Source: Sinonovacula constricta (Eukaryota > Mollusca > Bivalvia > Cardiida > Solecurtidae). Taken from it: a stretch of 64,000 nt of DNA. Shown one piece after another: positions 12,300 to 23,110 of this stretch (position 1 is the stretch's first letter; every line of letters begins with the position of its first letter). A program made the translations under genes and the position numbers. The notes below the pieces were generated by a model that was given only the letters and a program-made list of their open reading frames with translations, had not been told where the DNA came from and did not search any database. The stretch is from NCBI GenBank assembly GCA_007844125.1, contig CM017567.1, positions 8,516,196-8,580,195 on the forward strand, given 5' to 3'.

Positions 12300-13289
12300 C
12301 ATTGATTTCCATTTGTAGTAAACCTTCTGAACAGTAACTCACAAATATAAAATGTTTAATTTTTTCTGAATTCAGTCTTTGACAATCTCAAAAGCTGGTT
12401 AAAAATAGATATTTAGAGATTAAGTGAATTTGTCACTATAGTGCTATCTCACTCTTGAGGTTTGACAGACATAGACATGGACATGAAGCAAAGGCTGCAA
12501 TGTAAGAGATCCATACAAAAACAAGCAGTGTACAGTATACATGACACAGTTATCTGTTCATTTTTACATATCTGGTGGTAGAGAAAGTTGTATTTTATAG
12601 GTTTTCTGTCCAGTTTCATAATACTCCAGTGAGGTTACATACACTTTGTTCCACTGACAAAGACAATGTTCTATTTATTTAATAGGCTTCTTTGTAAGAA
12701 ATTACCTTTGTTAGTTCTAACTGAAAGAGAAATACCAATTTATTGTCTCTTCTCAGTTTTGTTTGCGCTTCTAAGTATAAAACCGACAATATCTGTGGTC
12801 TACTAGTTACAGGTGGTATCCAACAGTATCAAACACATATCTGACCACTAGTTTAGAGAATTTGGACATAATATCTGCATGAACTCTTACATTAGCCTTA
12901 GTTAAGATGATTTTGAGCACTACCTTTATTGTTAGACAATACAAAGTCACGGAAAAAAATCACACTTATATTTATTCTTCCCAAGTCCTGCAAATAAGCA
13001 TGATCGTGATCTCTGCTAAAAATAGATATCGACATCAGATGATCATGTATAGTGGTCTCAAAAGTAAATTGTCACATGGATTCTCATTTAATCAAAGCGC
13101 TCAGAAGCACTGTTTTGGCAGTGTAAACTAATGGTCAAAATTTCTACTAAAATATAGATTATACATTGGGACAAAGGTTACACCAGATTCACGAACATCC
13201 AATAAAAGAAACCATTCTGTTAAACATTCATTCTAATAGCAGTTCACTCCCCATTTTGACACTTTCTTCTAATCAATGAGTGATATTCA
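12300..13289. other. Intronic stretch, nothing recognised
   Basis: AT-rich sequence without tandem structure, coding signal or element ends that I could identify. Confidence 0.5.
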
Positions 13290-13610
13290 CATGCGGCATT
13301 ATTCATTCCTAAATCTGCATTTCATGTACGGTATCTTGTCATGTTGCACATGAATACCAAAAATTTTTAATATCTGTGAAGCCTTTCCCGAGTTATCATG
13401 CATTTTTAGTAACAGTGACCTTGACACTGACCTTACCAGCTCCAACATCAAACTTGACCTGTATCTTAATATTAAACCTGCGTACCAAAAAATATTTAAA
13501 TCTGTCAAACCATTCATGAGTTATCATCCGGAAACCATGAAAACCGACCAACAGACCAACTAGCTGACTCTTATATACCCCCTGAAACTTCGTTTGTGGG
13601 TGTATAACTA
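13290..13610 (+). repeat. Dispersed repeat fragment ending in ...gggtgtataa
   Basis: Contains repeated phrases 'accaaaaa[a/t]tttttaatatctgt' and 'cctgcgtaccaaaaaatatt', 'tgagttatcatccggaaacc', a run of 'gaccaacagaccaac', and ends near 'cttcgtttgtgggtgtataa'. This resembles dispersed repeats common in bivalve introns that end in a cgaccaac-rich stretch and a gggtataa tail (recognition from general knowledge). Not coding. Confidence 0.45.
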
Positions 13611-13984
13611 GAGCAAAGATTATGTTATGTTATACAGCATTAAGTGATGCCAAACATCACAGAATTTCTTTTATTTATGGTTTTGATGCAAATGCACATA
13701 TTATTTAACCGTTAAAAAATCAATGGTTCAATATTTGTACTCAGGAAAGATAGTTGGTAGAGAGACAGTTTTGTCACAATATCGAGAGATCTATTGAATT
13801 TACTTCCAAGGCAATTAAGAAGTGTCATTATTGTCAATTGCTTTCAATTTCCTTTCAACTGAATCATAAAGTGATTTCTGCAGCATGATGTTTTCATAAA
13901 GGTCACATTAATTAGATGGGAGAAATACCTTTTTCCCAATAAACATAAAACACAGGCAGCACCTTGAGGTTAAGGGCAAAAAAA

Positions 13985-14450
13985 ATGAGTTATTGGACAA
14001 GTTTGGCTACCTCAAAGATATGCTGCACTGCACAGGGTGTGAAACTTTAGGAACCAACACAAAAATCTGTGATAGATGGGCCAAGTGTAATGAGCTGCCT
14101 CGATTCTTTCCTAAAATCAAAAGTTCCAACATTCGCTATAAAACCAAAGGAACACAGTTCATGTGTCAGAAGCGGCCTTCTTTATATATAATACTATGAC
14201 CTGGTAATTACCCAAAACAGGTGTTTGACAAGTTGGTACATGCATATAGCACCTTGATCAGCAAATTTATGCAAGAAGAGACTTGCTCGGCATAGTACAG
14301 ATGCTGAGCTGAAACATCTGATGGGAATGGAAGACCTCTTCTAATTCACAAGAGGAGAGATTAAGTGGGTATGGTCACATGAATGTCTGAGTCAAATTGG
14401 GTAGATTACATGAAAAAGGTTAAAAATTAATGATCCATGTGGCAGAGGGT
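13985..14450 (+). pseudogene. Relic of a non-LTR retrotransposon reverse transcriptase, C-terminal part
   Basis: Translations in shifting frames give phrases typical of the region after the RT domain in animal LINE elements: DKFGYLKDMLHCTG (13993 onward), then a CVRSG-like phrase near 14163, then STDAELKHLMGMEDLF and an IKWVWSHE phrase near 14365 that corresponds to the usual 'LRWYGHV'. Several stops and frameshifts interrupt it, so it is inactive. The catalytic RT motifs are not present, only this distal piece. Confidence 0.55.
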
Positions 14451-14459
14451 GTCATGAAC

Positions 14460-16809
14460 ATCAATAAAACCCTGTGCTTTCAGTACACCTGTGGCCCTGA
14501 AATACAGACAGTGAGTTTATTTCCAGACAGCGCAAAATCTTGAAAGATTCCTGTATAACTTTATTGCTAATTTTCAACATACAGTTTCAATGGCCTGATG
14601 ACAACACAATGTGACTGGGGTGGGGTATTGTGTGACACTACTACAGTATGCTAACATGGATAAAGCAGCACTAACTAAACCTGTTTTAAGTGAACATCAG
14701 TCATGTACAAATGAAAGACTGTTGTTTGAATCTGCTTTCTACTTGACCGCTCAAAGGTAGCATAAAATAGGCCGACTAAATGGCCATATAACCATTTTGC
14801 ATTTTATGACATTGAGTAAGATGGGCTAAAATGTATTTTTCCTATCAGAGTCCTATCAGTTTCTTCAACATCAGATACCTGGCATAGAATCCATCCACAG
14901 TAATGAAGTCTTGAGGATCAAACATTGTTAATTCTTCTCAGGAATAATGTCACAAGGGACATTAAGAAGGGAATTGACACACATTGTTCCAAAATTCATC
15001 CTAACAATCCCTGAATGTTGTTTCACAAAAAGAATAAAACTAGACAAGTTTTGTTGCAGTTACATGGACAAAAAAAATCTGAATAAGTTCCAAAGGCAGC
15101 TTCAGGAAACTGCAAGTGCCATAAAAAGGTTTAAATCTTTTAACTTAAGTAAAATACTTTATAAAACAAATTAAAATCTAGTCAATGTACACAACAAACC
15201 CTGGACAAGAATAGAAAATGATATTAATATATCCTATAAAACCCAAGAACATGACTAAGAGTGAGCAACATGCAGCACATGTTAAACAAGACATACATAT
15301 TTTATATCCTATCAGAAAACTACATTCTTTCTTTATCTTTTTGTTTTCATAGGCTAGACTTTTAGATAAAATTACACAAAAATATATAAATTAAGAAAGT
15401 CATGACTCCATTTTAAAGTTGGGATGTATATACAGAAAGTGTTAGGTCTTTCTTTAGTGCAGCATACACATAATCAATAACACACATAAGGTAACAAATA
15501 GAATTCTGAAATGAACCAAACTGAAAGTGTTTTATAATTGTTTTGAATACTGTAAATTGCCATACTGAGTGCCATGTGGCAAATCATACAATGTTCACCT
15601 TGGGAAATCTTAGGAAAATGAAGAAGAAAATAAATCTATTTTGAAGTTCCTAAATTTTGTATTATCAAATCGAAGCCCCTTTCATAATTTTTAAAAAGCA
15701 AACTAACAACATCACTGTGTTTCTAAATTAATGGGTTTAAAATTACATTTAAAAAAATTTTAAAAAGAAAATGTTTTCATCATAAAGATTATAAATATAA
15801 TATTAAAAAAGTTGGGGGTTTCCATCTTTTAGATTTTTATTATTGAAAAGTTGGTAAAATATATGTATGCATATTTTCATTTGAAATACCCTTATCCGAC
15901 AAGTTGATTAAACTCTTAATCAAAAACATAAACAAAGTTTGCTAAAAATCATAATTATGTGTCTGATTTATTACTTTTATTAGCATTTATATTTATAAAC
16001 CTTATAATTTTACGTTTATAAATTAAATTTTATACTTTAAAATCAGAAGTATTAAAAAAATATCCATTAATTAAATAACTTAGTTTACTTATAACTTTTC
16101 CAGCATTCAAATTCTAAATTTATACATTATTTTAAAATTTAATTATTGTTATTCTGACTTTAAACATACAAAGCATAATGTAAGTCTTATAGTCATCATT
16201 AAAAACCATTAACAACACAAAATAATTTATAATTCATTAAAAATCATTCATAAATCATTTATAAATCACCCATGCATTCCTTGATTGATAAAACCACCAA
16301 AGAAAAAAAGAAACCAATGTCCAGCTTATTTTCTATCCAGCTAACACTAATCCGTGTCCATATAAATGATTCAACCATGACTTTTTTCCCACACTTGTAT
16401 TGATTATTAATTCCTGCCTCAGGGCAGAAACACACTCCCATAAAATATCTTAGACATTGGCAAAAGAAACCTAGGTAGAAACAATTACTGTGCCAGACAT
16501 TTGCAAAGCAAGACAAAAGACACACACACAAAAGGAAGTGAATGGTTGATTATTGGAATGTGTTCAATTCCATTAAATTAAGAGGTAATTGTCTGCTTGA
16601 ACAGTACAAGTTGACTTCAGTACAGTAAGATAGACAGCCATGATTATTCGTGAAATTATAAATAAAAAAAATAATAAAAATTAAAAAAGAAAATACAACT
16701 TCATTCTTACCATTAAGACACTTCAATTGTAAATAATGTACAATTCATTCTTAAAATATATACCGGTAATTAACTTCTAAGACAAATCATATTTACATTT
16801 CCTTTAATG
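14460..16809. other. Intronic stretch, nothing recognised
   Basis: Very AT-rich, particularly 15600-16260. Open stretches at 14947-15174 (plus) and 16259-16531 (minus) have no recognisable protein features. No repeats were identified. Confidence 0.5.
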
Positions 16810-16925
16810 TGGCCTCTAGCATGTTTACAAGGTATTTCTAAGATTTGACCTAGGGACCTATTTTTTTTAGCCATGTGACCAAGTTACGAACTCATCCAAG
16901 ATTTCTTGAAGACAAACATGCTAAG
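16810..16925 (+). repeat. Single core-unit fragment of the hairpin-ended element
   Basis: Reads ggcctctagcatgttt, acaaggtatttctaag, gacctagggacct, accaagttacgaactc, atccaagatttcttg and gacaaacatgct, matching the 145-bp core unit of the element at 37046-38500. Both element ends are missing. Confidence 0.7.
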
Positions 16926-17051
16926 AAATAATCTGCCTCTTGCACAATAACATGATAGGGTTTACCTTCGCCCATAATTTTGCTATATTTGCTACAATTT
17001 TGGTTATTGTCTTAAATTGTCTTATTGTCTTCATGACAGGGTCACAAGCCT

Positions 17052-17180
17052 TATTGCTGAAGACCCAGCAGCAGATGATGTAGATCTTTATTAGACACCT
17101 TCCACCAGGGGCTGGGCTGATCTGGATCTACACTAGTATATGCTAAAGCCTAAGTGATCAGCAAGCTGAAGGTCAAGTAC
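17052..17180 (+). repeat. Dispersed repeat ('tgatcag' family), copy
   Basis: Aligns with the copy at 12060-12200: cccagcagcagatgatgtag, gggctgatctggatctaca, aagcctaagtgatcagcaag. See that entry for family members. Confidence 0.6.
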
Positions 17181-17952
17181 TTCTTCCATCTGACTGTTCG
17201 TAAGTCTATGGCAAGTAAAGAAGTAAAGACAGATCTCTATGTACTTAAGCAGATGTCTCTGACAACAAATCACTTTAGAAGCCTAAGCAAATGAATTACT
17301 TGCTGGCAACACCATAAAGGAAATGTTTTATGTTAATCATAATGGTGTGAATGGTGTTTTCAGCAAGTTAAAGGCATCTTGAAAGGAATGTGGTATCCCA
17401 CTGAGCCAGGCCCCCACATGCTATGACCAGACCTGCTAATTACTGGTCATCACTGCAGGGAGTCTTTAGCCAACATAGTACTAATCTGTCACAGTAAAAC
17501 CTCTGATGGGTTAATGCAAAACTAAATTACCTGCTAGTAAGGATGTGAGACAGTAGGCTTGTTTTACACAAAGCCATAAACATTAATGATAGTGATAATG
17601 TAGGTTGTTTACTATATGATCCCTTACAAATTCTTTATTGCCTTAATTACTAGCTGTCAATTTTGTAACTGCAAGATTATGTATTTATTTCACAGCTAAA
17701 TATTTGATTTTGAAAATACACGAGAGATACAAGTTTTAGTATTCAAAATGACTTAAAATGAGTCTGAAGGACATTATTCTGACAATGAATGACTTTTTAA
17801 ATTGCTTTTGTTAGAAACATTTCGTTACATTTTACAAATAAAAAAAAAATATAACTTAAAATATATATGAGAACTAAAAGAATAAAAGAAATAACAAAAT
17901 GTATAAGAAATAACAAATTCAACCAACAAAGTAAGAAAGAAAACAAATAAAG

Positions 17953-17955
<3 letters not shown>

Positions 17956-18028
<73 letters not shown>
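17956..18028. repeat. (AT)n microsatellite
   Basis: An uninterrupted AT dinucleotide run of about 73 bp. The poly-YI stretch predicted on the minus strand here is a translation artefact. Confidence 0.98.
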
Positions 18029-18031
<3 letters not shown>

Positions 18032-18099
18032 TGCATAATTGGTATATTCACAACTGTTTCCTTTACAAACTGTGAATGACTATGGTCAACCTCCTGATA

Positions 18100-18647
18100 T
18101 AGCATACATACACTTGGATCTTGAACAATACCTGTGTGACAGACACATCGTTACAGACTGTGGCAGCCTGGCTTATCAGAAAACAGATGCCCTCACATGC
18201 TGGGTGGGGCAATAAATGGGGAGGGGTCACTTATAAATAAGGGTTTTGAGATGCCTTTAAGGGTTAATATCCATTTCAAAGCTAAATGATATCCTGGTAA
18301 GATATTAGATTATCACATACAACCAAGTACCATAAATCTTACATCAAACAATGCATTAACATCATTATTAAGTTTCCTGACAATTAGTTTAATTCATGAC
18401 AATAAAAGCTAGTAATTTATAAAACGTATCAATATAAGCAATAAACATAAAACAGAAAGGCAACAGAAAATCTATAAGCTTCTAGATAATGTGTGCAATT
18501 ATTTACTTCGTACATACAGTTCTACCGAAACAATTATGGTTATGATAATTTCCATTTTGATGAAGAAAGCACAAACACTTGTCTAGGTGGATCCATTGTA
18601 CATTAAGGCTGAGATGCAAACTTATACAATATGTCTTACACCAAAGA
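18100..18647. other. Intronic stretch, nothing recognised
   Basis: Ordinary AT-rich intron sequence before the 59-bp array. Confidence 0.5.
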
Positions 18648-20297
18648 CAGTTTGCAGCCAGTGTCTCCTGGTGGGTAATATGTCAGCTACAATTACCATC
18701 GGGGCCCAGTTTGCAGCCAGTGTCTCCTGGTGGGTAATATGTCAGCTACAATAACCATCGGGGTCCATTTTGCAGCCAGTGACTCCTGATGGGTAATATG
18801 TCAGCTACAATAACCATCGGGGCCCAGTTTGATGTCACTGACTCCTGATGGGTAATATGTCAGCTACAATAACCATCGGGGCCCAGTTTGATGCCAGTGA
18901 CTCCTGATGGGTAATATGTTAGCTACAATTACCATCGGAGCCCAGTTTGCAGCCAGTGACTCCTGATGGGTAATATGTCAGCTACAATAACCTTTGGGGC
19001 CCAGTTTGATGCCAGTGACTCCTGATGGGTAATATGTTAGCTACAATAACCATTGGGGCCCAGTTTGCAGCCAGTGACTCCTGATGGGTAATATGTTAGC
19101 TACAAAAACCATCAGGGCCAAGTTAGATGCCAGTGACTCCTGATGGGTAATACGTCAGCTACAATAACCATCGGGGCCCAGTTTGCAGCCAGTGACTCCT
19201 GATGGGTAATATGTCAGCTACAATAACCATCGGGGCCCAGTTTGCAGCCAGTGACTCCTGATGGGTAATATGTCAGCTACAATAACCATTGGGGCCCAGT
19301 TTGCAGCCAGTGACTCCTGATGGGTAATATGTCAGCTACAATAATGATTGGGGCCCAGTTTGCAGCCAGTGACTCCTGATGGGTAATATGTCAGCTACAA
19401 TAACCATCAGGCCCAGTTTGCAGCCAGTGACTTCTGATAGGTAATATGTCAGCTACAATAACCATCAGGGCCCAGTTTGCAGCCAGTGACTCCTGATGGG
19501 TAATATGTCAGCTACAATAACCATCGGGGCCCAGTTTGCAGCCAGTGACTCCTGATGGGTAATATGTTAGCTACAATTACCATCGGAGCCCAGTTTGCAG
19601 CCAGTGACTCCTGATGGGTAATATGTCAGCTACAATAACCTTTGGGGCCCAGTTTGATGCCAGTGACTCCTGATGGGTAATATGTTAGCTACAATAACCA
19701 TTGGGGCCCAGTTTGCAGCCAGTGACTCCTGATGGGTAATATGTTAGCTACAAAAACCATCAGGGCCCAGTTTGATGCCAGTGACTCCTGATAGGTAATA
19801 TGTTAGCTAAATAACCATCAGGGCCAAGTTAGATGCCAGTGACTCCTGATGGGTAATACGTCAGCTACAATAACCATCGGGGCCCAGTTTGCAGCCAGTG
19901 ACTCCTGATGGGTAATATGTCAGCTACAATAACCATCGGGGCCCAGTTTGCAGCCAGTGACTCCTGATGGGTAATATGTCAGCTACAATAACCATTGGGG
20001 CCCAGTTTGCAGCCAGTGACTCCTGATGGGTAATATGTCAGCTACAATAATGATTGGGGCCCAGTTTGCAGCCAGTGACTCCTGATGGGTAATATGTCAG
20101 CTACAATAACCATCAGGCCCAGTTTGCAGCCAGTGACTTCTGATGGGTAATATGTCAGCTACAATAACCATCAGGGCCCAGTTTGCAGCCAGTGACTCCT
20201 GATGGGTAATATGTCAGCTACAATAACCATCGGGGCCCAGTTTGCAGCCAGTGACTCCTGATGGGTAATATGTCAGCTACAATAACCATTGGGGGCC
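18648..20297. repeat. 59-bp minisatellite array, about 28 copies
   Basis: The unit is about cagtttgcagccagtgactc followed by ctgatgggtaatatgtcagc and tacaataaccatcggggcc, 59 bp. Variants include gatgccagtg for gcagccagtg, tgttagc for tgtcagc, and aatgattgg for aaccatcgg. The same variant order recurs about 647 bp apart (about 18900-19250 versus 19550-19900), equal to 11 units less 2 bp; the missing bases correspond to the short 'catcaggcccag' unit near 19405. A perfect 8-bp inverted repeat (AACACCCC/GGGGTGTT, 20299-20323) lies just past the right edge. Confidence 0.95.
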
Positions 20298-20439
20298 CAA
20301 CACCCCCTCTTCACAGGGGTGTTGTAATGCAAAATAAACCTAATCAGATCATTCCAACCATAGACTTGATCACCTTAGAATGACCCGAGACAGACCTTCT
20401 ATCTAAATTTACCCTTAGACATAAAAGATACTCTACTGC

Positions 20440-20720
20440 CCTACCATCAGACATCCCAGAAACAGACATGCTGTTTTACCTTTGGACATTCTGAACCTGG
20501 ACTTGACCTACCTTTGGACATCCCATAAACAGACATGCTATTTTACCTTTGGACATTCTGAACATGGACTTGACCTACCTTCAGACATTCCCAAAAAAGA
20601 CATGCTGTTTTACCTTAAGACATTCTAAACATGGACTTGACCTACCTTCAGACATTTCCAAAATAGACATGCTGTTGAACCTTTAGACATTCTGAACATG
20701 GACTTGACCTTTACTGTGAA
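20440..20720. repeat. 67-bp tandem repeat, 4 copies
   Basis: The phrase agacatgctgttttacc followed by ttggacattctgaacatg and gacttgacctaccttcag recurs at exactly 67-bp spacing (acatgct at 20466, 20533, 20600 and 20667). The last copy is degenerate. Confidence 0.9.
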
Positions 20721-20934
20721 ACCTAAATATGAACTGTCAAACCATTGTTCTTGTAAACATGAAAGCAAGAAGATAGCTCTGCACCAAGGTGATATTTAAA
20801 TAAATCAATCCTTTTACATATTGATTGATGATATTTTGTCCCCAGACTTCATACAGTGGCTGCCTATTCATTGAAACAAGCCCAGACCATTATGCCAAGT
20901 TGCCACATTAACCAACAATTAAATTGTCTTACTT

Positions 20935-21934
20935 TCAAAGCTTTCAGTATGCCTACAAACACTTTCTGATACAAGCCCTATTTTTAGTAGGCCTACATAC
21001 ACTCTCTGAGACATGTCATATTTCCAGTAGGTCTACATACATATATGATACATGTCATATTTCCAGTAGGCCAACATATCTGAGACATGTCATATTTCCA
21101 GTAGGTCTACATACATATATGATACATGTCATATTTCCAGTAGGCCTACATATCTGAAACATGTCATATTTCCCATAGACCTACATACACTCTCTGATAT
21201 ATGTCATATTTCCCATAGGCCTACATACACTCTCTGATACATGTCATATTTCCAGTAGGCCTACATAAACTCTCTGATACATGTCATATTTCCCATAGGC
21301 CTACATACACTCTCTGATACATGTCATATTTCCCATAGGCCAACATACACTCTCTGATACATGTCATATTTCCAGTAGGCCAACATACATTCTCTGATAC
21401 ATGTCATATTTCCCATAGGCCTACATACACTCTCTGATACATGTCATATTTCCAGTAGGCCAACATACACTCTCTGATACATGTCATATTTCTAGTAGGC
21501 CAACATACACACGCTAATACATGTCATATTTCCAGTAGGCCAACATACACACACTGATACATGTCATATTTCCAGTAGGCCTACATACATATCTGATACA
21601 TGTCATTTTTCCAGTAGGCCTACATACTCAAGCTGATACATGTCATATTTCCAGTAGGCCAACATACACTCTCTGATACATGTCATATTTCCAGTAGGCC
21701 AACATACACACGCTGATACATGTCATATTTCCAGCAGGCCTACATACATATCTGATACATGTCATATTTCCAGTAGGCCAACATACATATCTGATACATG
21801 TCATATTTCCATTAAGCCTACATACATATCTGATACATGTCATTTTTCCAGTAGGCCAACATACACATGCTGATACATTTCATATTTCCGGTAGGCCAAC
21901 ATACACACACTGATACATGTCACATTTCCAGTAG
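20935..21934. repeat. 39/40-bp minisatellite array, left part
   Basis: Unit acatgtcatatttccagtag followed by gcctacatacatatctgat (39 bp) or gccaacatacacacactgat (40 bp). About 25 copies to the left of the inserted TIR element. It begins with degenerate units near 20935. The 39-bp form keeps frame, so minus-strand ORFs reading MTCIRYVCRPTGN repeatedly appear; these are artefacts of the repeat. Confidence 0.95.
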
Positions 21935-23110
21935 CAGGGTTCGAATTACACCACGGCAATCACGGCACGTGCCGTGGTTGCCCTCCTTACTTGCCATAAT
22001 GCCCTCAGAATAATGCCAATATCGGATTATCCACGGCAACATTGTTGCTGTGGATGCCCTCCCGCTTTGCACCAGTGCCCTCATTTATTATGAAATAAAA
22101 TGACATGTAAACAACGAACACAAGTTCCTATAGTTGACTTTTTTCGCCGTTGTTCAGTAATATAAAGCAACACTCGGATCACCTCGTCTACGAAATTGAC
22201 TCGAATATAACTATGTGACAATGTCGCCGCAATATTGACGAACTATCTTCCGAAGCTTGCCGGAGGTTGTCGAGTAAGTACGAATGATAAAGCAAGTGAC
22301 TAAAACCGACACTGCCGCGCAAATTCACCTTGTCACTGGCCATGTGCGCAGTAGAGAAGGACGCAGTTCCCACTACGTAAGTATTACGAGAAACGAGGTA
22401 CAAAAGCGCATCCCCTAATAATCCTGCTTCTTACGTTCATTTACCCGCCAACGAATTACCGGCTATTGTTTCTAACGTGTCCACTCCCACGTCAACACTT
22501 ACAATCGCAGTGTAATGACGGGGGGTAAATTTTATGATTGGAACTGCCTTCCGATATGTACCGATTAATAAACAGATGATCATCGGTAATCCCCGGCATT
22601 TCTTGTCAAAAGAACCTTCGACGCCAGCATTTTTTTTAAAATTTTTTGAAGAAATGCCACGAAAAGACAGAGTAATCACCACTCCATCTCTGGACTTTTT
22701 CAATGATTCAATCAGCACACTCTCCACAGGTTACAGGTAGAAGCAAAACTGATAAGCTGGTGTATTAGTTTTTTTATAAAGGCAAGTTGTACTGCTGAAA
22801 GTTTAACTAACCATGTTAACCGCGACAGTTGACTAGAAAATGAAAACAGTCCCTTTGATTCCATTCCTGCCTTCAAGGCTTCTTTTACTTGCATGACTAG
22901 AGCAGAGCTTCAGCAAGAAAGTGCATCATAAATGAAGAGGACATGAAATTACATTAAAACTCGATGAAAAACTGAAGTAGCCTTGGTGCCCCTTTTCAGA
23001 GGGAAATACTTGCCTTGGTGCCCCTGCAACTTGCCTTAGTGCCCAAAAAATATTAGCCCTGTCCAAGGCAACACTTGCCTTGCCCTAAAAAAATTGTAAT
23101 TCTAGCCCTG
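21935..23110. mobile_element. TIR DNA transposon inserted in the 39/40-bp array
   Basis: The element begins CAGGGTTCGAATTACA and ends in the near-complement TGTAATTCTAGCCCTG. The flanks are array sequence, and CAGTAG occurs at both junctions (21929-21934 and 23111-23116). Removing the element and one CAGTAG restores a perfect array unit, so the boundaries are well supported. The interior differs in base composition from the array and has repeated 'tgccctc' and 'ttgccttggtgcccc' subterminal phrases, including a GGCACGTGCC palindrome. hAT elements often start CAG and have similar TIRs, but usually make 8-bp duplications, so the superfamily is open. Length 1,176 bp; no intact transposase. Confidence 0.85.
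22534..22740 (+). other. Open frame of unknown meaning inside the TIR element
   Basis: A 68-codon frame begins MIGTAFRYVPINKQ and ends SISTLSTGYR, with a cag/gtag donor-like site at its end. The overlapping minus frame (22437-22727) is also open for 96 codons. Neither resembles a transposase I know. It could be a transposase exon remnant or chance; it is listed because it is the longest open stretch in this element. Confidence 0.25.

Noticed and set aside
17797..18105. Minus-strand ORF with a long Tyr-Ile run
   Set aside because: Translation of an (AT)n microsatellite.
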